This document shows positions 51,921-60,825 of a stretch of DNA of 61,393 nt, one piece after another. This DNA comes from Nocardia gamkensis NBRC 108242 (GTDB taxonomy: Bacteria; Actinomycetota; Actinomycetes; Mycobacteriales; Mycobacteriaceae): positions 1 to 61,393 of the forward strand of contig NZ_BDBM01000045.1 in assembly GCF_001612985.1 (NCBI RefSeq), read 5' to 3'. The notes beneath the pieces were generated by a model that made no database searches, had not been told where the DNA came from, and worked only from the letters and a program-made list of their open reading frames with translations. The first letter of the stretch is position 1. Each line of letters begins with the position of its first letter. Position numbers and translations under genes: made by a program.

Positions 51921-52264
51921 GTCGTGGCATGTGGGCATCGCTGCTCAGCATCGCGGCGGTGGTGATCGCCGGGAAGGGCTACCTGATGGCCGAGGTCGCG
52001 CAAGTGGATCTGTTCGGCAAGCACACCACGGTGACCATGGTGATCCACCGCTCGGCCGGACTGGCTGTGGGCTCCCCGGTGCTGCTGCGCGGGGTGGAAG
52101 TCGGCAGGGTCGCCGGCATCGACTACGCGAAGCGCGGCGTCGAGGTAGGTCTGGAATTCCGCGGTGAACCAGAGATACCGGTGGATAGCGCGGTGCGCGT
52201 CGAAAGTTTGTTAGAACAGCGAGGGGGCGCAGACGACCCTGACCTACACGGTGACGAACGATGA
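51917..52264 (+). pseudogene. MCE family protein, truncated after the MlaD domain
   Basis: The frame has 115 residues. An N-terminal anchor (WASLLSIAAVVIAGKGYLM) leads to the MlaD/MCE core VTMVIHRSAGLAVGSPVLLR, GVEVGRVAGIDYAKRG and VPVDSAVRVESLL-like end. Full-length MCE proteins have over 300 residues. After SLLEQ the sequence is unrelated and stops. Only the substrate-shuttle domain remains, so the protein is unlikely to assemble into an Mce importer. Confidence 0.7.
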
Positions 52265-52368
52265 GAATGCCGGGTGGTAGATCGTCGACGTCGGAGGATT
52301 GGACGGCGCGATGCCGACGGCCAAGTAGACCTGGTGCGTGCTCGGCATACGTCTCCGGCGGCTGCTGC

Positions 52369-52992
52369 TCAGTGGTGGCGTGCGGCCGCCGATAACGCGA
52401 AGACCACTGCCACCGCGGATTCCGCCAGTTTTTCGCGGCCGACCGCGAGTCGGCCGTCGGCCCAATCGAGATAGAGCGAGACCAGCGCTCCGCTCAGGGC
52501 GGTCGCGGCTACGGCCAGGTCTTCCTCATTCGCCGGCATCAGCTCGTCGGCGTCGGTGCCGAGCACCGGGATGACCATTCGCAGAAATGCGGTCACCCGG
52601 TCGGCGCTGTGGCGGCGAAGGGTGTCGTCGCCCAGTGGTTCGCGCAGCAGGATCCGGGCGCGGCGGGGATCTTCCTCGAAATAGGCGGCGCAGGCCTCGA
52701 ATACGGCACGTATCGCCGCGGGCAGGCCCGCCGCGATGTCCACCTGTTGTATCCGCTCGATCAGCCCGGCTTCGACTCGGTCGTACACCGCGAGGATCAG
52801 ATCCTCCCGGGAGTCGAATGTCTCGTAGAAGTAGCGCGGGCTCAAGTTCGCCTCGCGTACGACTGCCCGCATCGTCACCGCGGCGACCCCGCCGTTGCCG
52901 AGCAGTTCCTCGCCCACCGTCAGCATCTGCTCCCGCCGGTCGATGGATCGATCCTGCAGAGTCTGACCGCGCCACAATTTCGGAGAGCTCAT
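52369..52992 (-). CDS. TetR family transcriptional regulator
   Basis: The protein has 207 residues. The HTH is at about residues 20-65 (GEELLGNGGVAAVTMRAVVREANLSPRYFYETFDSREDL). The ligand domain is of TetR_C type. It is divergent from an NTF2-like gene 219 bases away, and nested palindromes lie in between, so that gene is its probable target. Confidence 0.92.
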   Translation of the reverse strand: MSSPKLWRGQTLQDRSIDRREQMLTVGEELLGNGGVAAVTMRAVVREANLSPRYFYETFDSREDLILAVYDRVEAGLIERIQQVDIAAGLPAAIRAVFEACAAYFEEDPRRARILLREPLGDDTLRRHSADRVTAFLRMVIPVLGTDADELMPANEEDLAVAATALSGALVSLYLDWADGRLAVGREKLAESAVAVVFALSAAARHH

Positions 52993-53117
52993 ACCGGTGA
53001 TATTCCCACCACGTCTCCATCACGCGAGTGAGGCATCAGGACAAGGAGCGCGTATTCCAGCAAAGTCGTCACCCTTTCTCGGCGCCCGGAAGGCGGCCGA
53101 ACCGCTCCGGTGAACAA

Positions 53118-53153
53118 TTGACATCATATGATTCTAGATGAATCATTTGATTC
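53118..53153. promoter_or_regulatory. Promoter with nested TGATTC/GAATCA operators
   Basis: TTGACA (53118-53123) is a consensus -35. Overlapping the expected spacer and -10 are ATGATTC-TAGAT-GAATCAT (53128-53146) and GAATCA-TT-TGATTC (53140-53153), two perfect palindromes sharing the middle half-site. Two dimers could compete for or share it. It probably serves the divergent TetR and NTF2-like genes. Confidence 0.7.
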
Positions 53154-53211
53154 AGCTTGGGGTGTTGCCCAACCGAGGGGCCCCGATCGATCGAGTACCG
53201 AGGGAGTCGGC

Positions 53212-53961
53212 ATGTTCGACGAAGAAGAGTTCCAGAAGGCGCTGGCCCGGCCGCGGTTGTCGCGCCCGGTGCCCGAGTTCCTGGAGTCCAACCGCGCGGT
53301 GCCGATCCGGGCGATCCCGGAGGCGGAACTGCAGGCGAGTACGAAGCAGTGGTTCGAGTCGTTCGCCGAGAAACTGGACTACCTGAGCAAGCAGCACGAC
53401 ACCGACCTGTCGTGGGTGATGACGTGGGCGAAGAAATACTGGTGGAGCTTCCTCGTCCGCGACATGAGCATCAACGACGAGCTGTACACCCAGGACGTCC
53501 GCTACACCGATGTGACGACCTTCGGCCGCACCATCGTCGGGATCGATGAATTCGTGAAGTACAACTTCGCGTTCTTCGACGCCATCCCGGACTGGCGCTA
53601 CGACCCGCTGCCCGATCAGGTCTACATCGACGTGAAGCCCGACGGCACGGTCCGCACGGTGATCCGATACATCGGCAGCGGCCACTGGTCCGGCCCGCTT
53701 CGCCTGTTCCCCTACGACGAGACCGCGCCGACAATCTACGGCACCGGACGTTTCATCCAAGCCCCCGCCGTGGACCGATACCATTTCAACAAAGACGGTC
53801 TGATGGAAGAGGGGGAGACCCTCTACGACTTCCTCGACGGCGTGCAGCGCGCGGGCATCCTCCCGCGCGATGACAGCTGGCCGTTCCGCGCTCTCATGGC
53901 GGCCTCGAAGATTCCGGCGATCACCAACAAGGTCACAGCGAGGATCCGCAAGCAGCCCTGA
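53212..53961 (+). CDS. NTF2-like (SnoaL-type) protein
   Basis: The protein has 249 residues, longer than most SnoaL proteins. The central cone-fold segment is INDELYTQDVRYTDVTTFGRTIVGIDEFVKYN and GTVRTVIRYIGSGHWSGPLRL. An N-terminal helical extension (about 1-75) and a C-terminal helix (DSWPFRALMAASKIPAITNK) flank it. A ligand-binding or isomerase role is typical. The ATG at 53212 follows GAGGGAG, so the earlier ATG at 53128 inside the operator is not the start. Confidence 0.82.
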   Translation: MFDEEEFQKALARPRLSRPVPEFLESNRAVPIRAIPEAELQASTKQWFESFAEKLDYLSKQHDTDLSWVMTWAKKYWWSFLVRDMSINDELYTQDVRYTDVTTFGRTIVGIDEFVKYNFAFFDAIPDWRYDPLPDQVYIDVKPDGTVRTVIRYIGSGHWSGPLRLFPYDETAPTIYGTGRFIQAPAVDRYHFNKDGLMEEGETLYDFLDGVQRAGILPRDDSWPFRALMAASKIPAITNKVTARIRKQP

Positions 53962-53975
53962 CATCCGAACCGACC

Positions 53976-54013
53976 GGCGCCCCGGACGATGCAGGTCCAC
54001 CGTCCGGGGCGCC
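53976..54013 (+). terminator. Hairpin after the NTF2-like gene
   Basis: GGCGCCCCGGACG (53976-53988) pairs with CGTCCGGGGCGCC (54001-54013), a perfect 13-bp stem with a 12-base loop, 15 bases past the stop. Confidence 0.8.
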
Positions 54014-54189
54014 CAACCGCCAGTGACGTCAGCACAGCCGTCGGCGGGACGAACTCAGGGCTGAATCGGCGGAGGCCGCGAGCGGCTCATCGATCTCGGC
54101 CGATAGTCTCGGCGCACGGGAACGCGGACACCGGATCGAGCCTGAAAACCAGTTGATACCAGGGTCTTCGGGATGGAAGCGTGAGGACC

Positions 54190-54969
54190 ATGAACCGGGT
54201 CCTGGACAGTGCGGCGGTCGAGCGTTTCGTGACCGATGGTTTCGTAAAGATCGAGGGGGCTTTCGATCGGGAGACCGGGAAGCGGTGTGCGGGGGAACTG
54301 TGGGAGCAGATCGGGCTGCGCGCTGATGATCCGTCATCGTGGACGGAGTCGTTGATCTGGGTGTCGGGAATGAGTTCGCCGCCGTTCACCGCGGTTGCCG
54401 GGACGGATGTGCTGGTGTCGGCCTACGACGCGTTGGTGGGGCCGGGACGCTGGCGGCCGCGGCTGGGTATGGGTACGTTTCCGCTACGGTTTCCCAGCAG
54501 CGAACCGCCGCAGGCGGCGGGGTGGCATGTCGAGGCGTCGTTCGCCGGGGACGACGGTGGGCTGCGGCTCAGCTTGCGCTCACGCGGGCGCGCGCTGCTG
54601 ATGTTGTTCCTGTTCTCCGATGTCGGGGTGGACGATGCACCCACGCTGATCCGGGTCGGATCGCATCTGGCGGTGCCGCCCTTCCTCGCCGACGCTGGAC
54701 CGGAGGGGCGTGCGTGGGTGGACGTCTGCGCCGATGTCGTGTTCGCCACCGAGGACCATTCTGTGGTCGCGGCAACGGGACGGATCGGCGATGTCTTCCT
54801 GTGCCATCCGTTTCTCGTGCACACCGCGCAGGCACACCGCGGCCGGGTGCCGAGGTTCATGGCGCAGCCGCCGCTGGAGCCGACCGGTGAGCTCGAACTG
54901 GATGGGGACCGGTTGACGCCGGTGGCCGAAGCGGTGCGGCGGGGGCTGGCCTCGGTCTTGAAACCTTGA
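54190..54969 (+). CDS. Phytanoyl-CoA dioxygenase family protein
   Basis: The protein has 259 residues. The N-terminal VERFVTDGFVKIEGAFD matches PhyH. The iron facial triad is probably His in GWHVEASF and His in CHPFLVHTAQAHRG; the usual Asp two residues after the first His is Glu here (HVE), which is unusual. The last motif region R.P.RFMAQPP is 2-oxoglutarate-binding like. Hydroxylation substrate unknown. GTG 54181 is an alternative start. Confidence 0.78.
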   Translation: MNRVLDSAAVERFVTDGFVKIEGAFDRETGKRCAGELWEQIGLRADDPSSWTESLIWVSGMSSPPFTAVAGTDVLVSAYDALVGPGRWRPRLGMGTFPLRFPSSEPPQAAGWHVEASFAGDDGGLRLSLRSRGRALLMLFLFSDVGVDDAPTLIRVGSHLAVPPFLADAGPEGRAWVDVCADVVFATEDHSVVAATGRIGDVFLCHPFLVHTAQAHRGRVPRFMAQPPLEPTGELELDGDRLTPVAEAVRRGLASVLKP

Positions 54970-55542
54970 ATCCGGTCGGATGCTCGATCGGCAGGTGACC
55001 TCAACAGCGGGATACCGAGGGGCGGTCCGCAACAGGCAGGGGCGCAAGCGGGCCAGGACGCCGTCGAGGAAGCATGCGTGCCCCCGGGGAGTCGGTCCGG
55101 ATCACACCGGTGGGATCTTCGGCAGCAGCGGCGCGGGGCAGCAGGCCAGGCACGCTCCGGCCCCGGCCCCGGCGAAGGGTGCAGAACGCACCGGGTACGT
55201 CGCTGGGCACGGCGAGCGGAGCACGCCGATCGCCCACGATGACCGGCCGTCCATAGCGATCCGCCGGGTCTTCTCGGCGTTGTAGCCGACTGCGTGCACG
55301 TACGGCGCGAGCCAGATGGGTGGCCCACCAGCTGTCGAGGGGTACTCCTTTCGCCTTGGCCGAACTTCTCTGCACTTTGCAAGTTGAACCGAGAAGTTCA
55401 CTCCAACTACTGGTGTTTCCGGGGTGGGGAGGCGCATCGACATCCACACGCGGGTATCCGTCCTGCCTCACAGGGAGGGCCGCGTGCAGTTCATCCTGCG
55501 CTATGCGGAATTATGGGATGTCGGCACCGAGTGCGGGTGGGG
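54970..55542. other. Intergenic stretch with a dispersed repeat copy, no gene recognised
   Basis: This 573-base gap has only short arginine-rich or proline-rich frames. It contains one copy (55350-55372) of a 23-base sequence also present at 50759-50781. No promoter or hairpin of note was recognised. Confidence 0.5.
55350..55372. repeat. 23-base dispersed repeat, copy 2
   Basis: An exact copy of 50759-50781 in the same orientation, 4.6 kb away. It lies in a gene-free stretch. A shared gene remnant is as likely as a functional site. Confidence 0.85.
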
Positions 55543-56304
55543 TTAGGTCGTGGGTGTTTCGGTGCGACTGATTGCGCGGGGGATTCCGAGGGCGGACAGT
55601 TTGTCGGGGTTGCGGATTCCGTAACCGTTGATGATCCTGTCGTCGGCGATATCGAATACGAGAAGGGCTTCCAGTTTGTCGCCGATATAGCATGCGAGTG
55701 CCGGTTGGCTGTTGCAGTTCACTGTCTCGATTCGAACCTGCGGTCGCCGCTGCGCGTACCGGAAGACCGCCATGAGAATCGCGCCCACCCGCTCGGCGCC
55801 GAGGATCACCAGTTCCGGCAGCGCGGTCACCTTGCCGCCGCTGTCGGTGGTCCAGGTGATATCCGGCGCGAGCATCGACAGCAAGCCTTCCATGTCTCCG
55901 GTGGTCGCAGCGGTGATGAAGCGTTCGGTGACCGCGGCGGTTCGGGCGGTGTCGACGGGGCCGTACCGCTTGCGCCGGGCTTGCACGTGGTTGCGGGCTC
56001 GGCGGGCCGTCTGACAAACGGTGTCGATGGATTTGCCTGTCGCGGAGGCAATCTCGTCGTAATCGAAGCCGAAGACCTCGCGCAGCACGAAGACCGCCCG
56101 CTCGATGGGGGTGAGCGTTTCCAACACCACCAGCATCCCCATCGAGACCGATTCGGTGAGCACCACGTCGCTCGAGGCATCGCCGTCGGCGAGCAGCAGC
56201 GGCTCGGGCAACCACGGACCGACGTACTCCTCGCGGCGGCTGGCACCGGCCCGCAACGTATTCAAGGCCTGCCGGGTAACTAGTTGGGCCAGATACACCT
56301 CGAC
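55543..56304 (-). pseudogene. ECF41-type sigma factor lacking region 2
   Basis: Homology begins at YLAQLVTRQALNTLR, which lies after sigma region 2 in normal SigJ/ECF41 proteins. Region 4 is present (ERAVFVLREVFGFDYDEIAS, SIDTVCQTARRARNHVQARR). The C-terminal SnoaL-like domain is complete (DMEGLLSMLAPDITWTTDSG, then NPDKLSALG). About 70 N-terminal residues, including the core-RNAP and -10 binding helices, are missing and replaced by unrelated sequence. It is probably inactive as a sigma factor. Confidence 0.8.
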
Positions 56305-56354
56305 AGCGCGGGTGCGACCTGGGTGTGAAATGCCCGGTCGCGGGGAAAGGACGG

Positions 56355-56572
56355 TTATCGCCGCTCGAGCGGGCTCAGCTGTGGACGCCACAGGTGGATT
56401 TCGCACATGCGGTGAAGGCCCCATCCCGCCAGGAGCATGCCGCTGATTTCCTCGGCAATTCGTTCGTCGGTCCATCCGCGCAGCCGGCGGGTCTCCAGGA
56501 AACGAGAGGATGAGACAGCCACCGTCCGCAAGAGGTATGCCTCGAATGCGGTCGGTTCGTCGACCGCCTGAG
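56355..56572 (-). pseudogene. Unidentified gene fragment abutting the sigma remnant
   Basis: A frame ending at 56355 reads AVDEPTAFEAYLLRTVAVSS, then RFLETRRLRGWTDERIAEE and MLLAGWGLHRMCEIHL, with helix-like composition and a proper stop. It has no start of its own and lies where the sigma N-terminus should be. No family recognised. Confidence 0.35.
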
Positions 56573-56656
56573 GATTTTGATGTGATAGCACTCCATCTCC
56601 CCATATCGACAATATGGCCTCGCGTGGGGACCGAGAAGCGAACCCACCGGCCGGTG

Positions 56657-57718
56657 TCAGCTGCCGGTGAGTTCGGTGGCTCGTTCGGCGATGGCGGTGC
56701 CGAATTCTGTGGTGGTGCTGGTGCCGCCTAGGTCTGGGGTGCGGATGGTGGCCTCGGCCAAGACCTCGCAGACCGCGCGGTCGATCGCGGTGGCCGCGTC
56801 GTGCTCGCCCAGTTGCTCCAGCATCATCGCAGCGGCCAGGATTTGGGCTACGGGGTTGGCGATGCCCTGGCCCGCGATGTCTGGGGCGCTGCCGTGGACG
56901 GCCTCGAACATCGAGGGCGCGCCGCCCGTCGGGTTGATGTTCCCGGACGGAGCGAGGCCGAGTCCTCCGGTGACGGCGGCGGCGAGGTCGGAGAGGATGT
57001 CGCCGAACAGGTTCGAGCCGACGATCACGTCGAGGCGGTCGGGGTGCAGCACGACCTCGGCGGCCAGGGCGTCGACGTGCATCTGCCGGGCTTGCACGTC
57101 GGGGTACTCGGTGGCGATGCGGTCGAAGATGCTGTCCCAGTACGGCATCGAGTGGATGAGCCCGTTGGACTTGGTGGCCGAGCACAGCCGGCCGTGGCGT
57201 TCGCGGGCGCGCTCGAAGGCGTAACGGATGATGCGCTCACAGCCGACCCGAGTGAACACCGACTCCTGCAAGACGAACTCCTCGGGCCGCCCCAGATTGT
57301 GGATGCCGCCGATTTCGGAATACTCGCCCTCGGAATTCTCTCGCACGATGAGGATGTCGAGGTCCTCGGTGGTGCGGTCGCGCAGCGCGGATTCGGTACC
57401 GGGCAGCAGCCGCACCGGACGCAGATTCACGTACTGCCCGAAGGCCCGGCGCAGCGGAATCAGCAGGCCCCACAGCGAAATATGGTCCGGCACTCCCGGA
57501 AAGCCCACGGCGCCGAGCAGAATCGCGTCGAAGGCGGCGAGCTGCTCGAGCCCATCCGCGGGCATCATCGCCCCGGTACGCAGGTACTGCTCACAGGACC
57601 AATCGAATTCGGTCCACTCGATACCGGGCAGAACGGCATCGACCGCCTTGACCGCCTCGACAGTCACATCGACACCGATACCGTCGCCGGGGATCGTCGC
57701 AATGCGGTAGGTACTCAC
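56657..57718 (-). CDS. Tartrate/D-malate-type dehydrogenase
   Basis: The protein has 353 residues of the isocitrate/isopropylmalate dehydrogenase family. PGDGIGVDVT is the start motif. VPDHISLWGLLIPLRRAFGQ and YVNLRPVRLLPG are characteristic of tartrate dehydrogenase (TtuC) and D-malate dehydrogenase (DmlA). The metal-binding SNLFGDILSDLAAAVTGGLG and GSAPDIAGQGIANP are complete. It decarboxylates a 2-hydroxyacid with NAD. GGGAGTAACAG precedes the GTG. It lies downstream of the semialdehyde dehydrogenase. Confidence 0.9.
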   Translation of the reverse strand: MSTYRIATIPGDGIGVDVTVEAVKAVDAVLPGIEWTEFDWSCEQYLRTGAMMPADGLEQLAAFDAILLGAVGFPGVPDHISLWGLLIPLRRAFGQYVNLRPVRLLPGTESALRDRTTEDLDILIVRENSEGEYSEIGGIHNLGRPEEFVLQESVFTRVGCERIIRYAFERARERHGRLCSATKSNGLIHSMPYWDSIFDRIATEYPDVQARQMHVDALAAEVVLHPDRLDVIVGSNLFGDILSDLAAAVTGGLGLAPSGNINPTGGAPSMFEAVHGSAPDIAGQGIANPVAQILAAAMMLEQLGEHDAATAIDRAVCEVLAEATIRTPDLGGTSTTTEFGTAIAERATELTGS

Positions 57719-57950
57719 CTGTTACTCCCTCGAAATTGGTTTGTCGCTACAAGTCTCTCGGCCGTCGACCGCCGTGCACGGTCGCTCTCGCCGCGTCATT
57801 CCGGCGTGCTCTTGGCCGGAATCCATCGTGGATCCCCGCAGCGCCGGTGTGGATCGATCCCAGGCCGAAAGCGTGCTGGGATGACGAGGCAAGGCGGGCG
57901 GGACGACAGGCCCGGCGTGCCGGGATGGCAGCTTGCCGTGCGGCACGACC

Positions 57951-59423
57951 TCACATCTGCACGCCGATGTACTTGGTTTCGAGGAATTCGTCGATGCCGG
58001 TGAGCCCGCCTTCGCGGCCGAGCCCGGATTCCTTGACACCGCCGAACGGCGCGGCGGGGTTCGACACCACGCCCTGGTTCAGCCCGACCATGCCGCTGTC
58101 CAGCGCCTCACACACTCGCAGTCCGCGGCGCAGTCCCTCGGTGTAGACGTAACCGACGAGACCGTAAGGGGTGTCGTTGGCGCGGGTGACGACCTCGTCC
58201 TCGGTATCGAAGGGAGTCAGGCTCGCGACGGGGCCGAAGATCTCGGTGCGGCACATCTGCGCATCGTCGGGAACATCGACGAGAACCGTTGCGGGATAGA
58301 AGTTCCCGGGCCCCTCGAGCGCCTCACCGCCAAGCAACACACGCGCCCCGCGAGCCCGGGCATCGGCCACCAGCTCGGTCACCTTCGCCACGGCGGCGCC
58401 GTCGATCAGCGGCCCGACCACCACCCCGGGCTCGGTCCCACGTCCCATCGGCAGGTCCGCCAGCCGCGCGGCCAGCCGCTCCCCGAACTCGTCGATGACG
58501 TTGCGGTGCACGAAGATCCGGTTCGCGGCCGTACATGCCTGCCCGATGTTGCGCATCTTCGCCGCCAGCGCGCCCTCCACCGCCGCATCGAGATCGGCAT
58601 CGTCGAACACGATGAACGGCGCGTTGCCACCCAGCTCCATCGAGGTGCGCATGACCGTCTGCGCGCACTGTTCGAGCAGCTTCTTGCCGACCGCCGTGGA
58701 TCCGGTGAACGACAGCTTGCGGGAGCGTTCGTCGAGAATCATCGGCGTCATCACCGCGCCCGGGTCCGAGGTGGTGACCACGTTCACCACACCCGCGGGG
58801 ACACCGGCCGCGTGCAGGATGCCGGCGATCGCGAGCGTGCACAGCGGCGTCTGCTCGGCGGGCTTGACCACACTGGTGCAGCCGGCGGCCAGCGCCGGGC
58901 CGATCTTGCGGGTGGCCATCGCCATCGGGAAGTTCCACGGCGTGATCAACAGGCTCGGCCCCACGGGCTGCCGGGACACCAGGAACCGCGACCCGCCCGC
59001 CGGCGCGGTCATGTAGCCGCCGTCCAGCCGCACCGCCTCCTCGGCGAACCAGCGGAAGAACTCCGCGGCGTAGACGACCTCGCCCCGCGCCTCGGCCAGC
59101 GGCTTGCCCATCTCCAGGGTCGCGATCAGCGCCAGGCGATCGGCCTCGTCGAGCAGCATCCGATGCGCGCGCATCAGGATGTCGCTGCGCTCGCGCGGCG
59201 GCGTGCGCGCCCAGTCGGCCTGCGCGGCCGCCGCGGCGTCCAGTGCGGCGAGACCGTCCTGCGGCCCGGCATCGGCGACCATGCGCAGCGTCCGGCCCGT
59301 GGCCGGATCGGTGACCGGCATGGTCGCCGCCGTCTCGCGCCACTGCCCGCCGATGTAGAGGCCGGTGGGCACGCTGTCGACGGCGGCCTGCTCGGCGGAT
59401 GTGAGGGCGGCTTCGGTGAGCAT
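57951..59423 (-). CDS. gabD: NAD(P)-dependent succinate-semialdehyde dehydrogenase
   Basis: The protein has 490 residues. Catalytic Cys297 in GQACTAANR and general-base Glu263 in MELGGNAPF are present, with the cofactor loop FTGSTAVGKKLL. TPWNFPMAMATRKIGPALAAG is typical of GabD. It oxidises succinate semialdehyde or a similar semialdehyde. ATG 59423 follows GGAGG. It is divergent from a gabT-like gene, together a GABA-type route to succinate. Confidence 0.9.
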   Translation of the reverse strand: MLTEAALTSAEQAAVDSVPTGLYIGGQWRETAATMPVTDPATGRTLRMVADAGPQDGLAALDAAAAAQADWARTPPRERSDILMRAHRMLLDEADRLALIATLEMGKPLAEARGEVVYAAEFFRWFAEEAVRLDGGYMTAPAGGSRFLVSRQPVGPSLLITPWNFPMAMATRKIGPALAAGCTSVVKPAEQTPLCTLAIAGILHAAGVPAGVVNVVTTSDPGAVMTPMILDERSRKLSFTGSTAVGKKLLEQCAQTVMRTSMELGGNAPFIVFDDADLDAAVEGALAAKMRNIGQACTAANRIFVHRNVIDEFGERLAARLADLPMGRGTEPGVVVGPLIDGAAVAKVTELVADARARGARVLLGGEALEGPGNFYPATVLVDVPDDAQMCRTEIFGPVASLTPFDTEDEVVTRANDTPYGLVGYVYTEGLRRGLRVCEALDSGMVGLNQGVVSNPAAPFGGVKESGLGREGGLTGIDEFLETKYIGVQM

Positions 59424-59484
59424 GGCGATCGTTCCTCCCGGTCGGTCGAGGGCATTGCCCGACACTTCGGACCCATGCTATACA

Positions 59485-59498
59485 GATTGTCAACAATC
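59485..59498. promoter_or_regulatory. GntR-like palindrome between gabD and gabT
   Basis: GATTGT-CA-ACAATC is a perfect inverted repeat with core TTGTCAACAA, the form of many GntR/FadR-subfamily operators (TnGTnnnACnA). It lies 62 bases from the gabD start and 76 bases from the gabT start. A third half-site ACAAT follows at 59501. No regulator gene is in the window. Confidence 0.65.
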
Positions 59499-59573
59499 CT
59501 ACAATGACCGAGGAGGTGGTTGTGGATTGCGGCCAGCCAGGTACCGACGCCACGCTCCGGAAGGCGGATCACG

Positions 59574-60815
59574 ATGACGGCACTGTCCCCCGTCCTCAAG
59601 CAGGCCACACCGATCACCGTCGACCACGGCGAGGGCTGTTACCTCTACGCCACCGACGGCCGCCGCTACCTCGACTTCACCGCCGGGATCGGTGTCACCA
59701 GCACCGGGCACTGCCACCCGCGCGTGGTCGAGGCCGCGCAGAAACAGATCGCCAGCGTCATCCACGCCCAGTACACGACCGTCCTGCACAAGCCCCTGCT
59801 GGCGCTGACCGAGCGCCTGGGCGACGTGCTGCCGGAGGGACTGGATTCGGTGTTCTTCGCCAATTCGGGCAGCGAGGCGATCGAGGCGGCGCTGCGGCTG
59901 GTCCGCCAGGCCACCGGCAGGCCGAATGTCGTGGTCTTCCACGGTGGCTTCCACGGCCGCACCGTCGCCGCCGCCACCATGACGACCTCGGGCACGCGGT
60001 TCTCCGCGGGCTTCAGCCCGCTGATGGCCGGTGTGCACGTCGCCCCGTTCCCGACCGCCTACCGGTACGGGTGGAGCGAGGAGCGGGCCACGGACTTCGC
60101 CCTGCGCGAGCTGGACTACCTGCTGACCACGCTCACCTCCCCCGCCGAGACCGCGGCGTTCTTCGTCGAGCCGGTACTGGGCGAGGGCGGGTACATCCCC
60201 GGCAACACCCGGTTCTTCCAGGGGCTGCGCGAGCGCGCGGACCGGCACGGCATTCTGCTGGTGTTCGACGAGATCCAGACCGGCTTCGGGCGCACCGGAA
60301 AGTTCTTCGGCCACCAGCACTTCGACGTCCGCCCGGACATCATCACCATCGCGAAGGGGCTGGCCAGCGGCTTCCCGCTGTCGGGCATCGCCGCCTCCCG
60401 CGAGCTGATGGAGAAGGCCTGGGCGGGCTCGCAGGGCGGCACCTACGGTGGTAACGCCGTGGCCTGCGCCGCGGCGCTGGCCACCCTCGATGTCATCGAA
60501 TCCGAAGGGCTGGTGGACAACGCCGCCGAGCGCGGGCGGCAGCTGCTCACCGGTGCGCGCGAGCGCGCCACCAAGGCCGTCGGCGACGTGCGCGGCCTGG
60601 GCCTGCTGGTCGGCACCGAATTCACCACGCCGACCGGCGAACCCGACACCGCGACCGCGGCCACCGCCCAGCGGCTCGCGCACGAGAAGGGCCTGCTGCT
60701 GCTCACCTGCGGCGCCTACAGCAATGTGGTCCGGATGATTCCACCGCTGATCGTGACCGCCGACCAGGTCGATGATGCCCTCGGCATCTGGTCCACCGTG
60801 CTCGACGAACTGTAG
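59574..60815 (+). CDS. gabT: GABA-type aminotransferase (class III)
   Basis: The protein has 413 residues. Lys261 in TIAKGLASGFPLSG binds PLP, Asp in VFDEIQTGFGRTG contacts the ring, and FFANSGSEAIEAALRLVR binds phosphate. It matches 4-aminobutyrate/beta-alanine aminotransferases. It would convert an omega-amino acid into a semialdehyde for the adjacent dehydrogenase. The ATG at 59574 follows GGAAGGCGG; an upstream in-frame ATG-less stretch is not conserved. Confidence 0.9.
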   Translation: MTALSPVLKQATPITVDHGEGCYLYATDGRRYLDFTAGIGVTSTGHCHPRVVEAAQKQIASVIHAQYTTVLHKPLLALTERLGDVLPEGLDSVFFANSGSEAIEAALRLVRQATGRPNVVVFHGGFHGRTVAAATMTTSGTRFSAGFSPLMAGVHVAPFPTAYRYGWSEERATDFALRELDYLLTTLTSPAETAAFFVEPVLGEGGYIPGNTRFFQGLRERADRHGILLVFDEIQTGFGRTGKFFGHQHFDVRPDIITIAKGLASGFPLSGIAASRELMEKAWAGSQGGTYGGNAVACAAALATLDVIESEGLVDNAAERGRQLLTGARERATKAVGDVRGLGLLVGTEFTTPTGEPDTATAATAQRLAHEKGLLLLTCGAYSNVVRMIPPLIVTADQVDDALGIWSTVLDEL

Positions 60816-60825
60816 GGAGACACCG

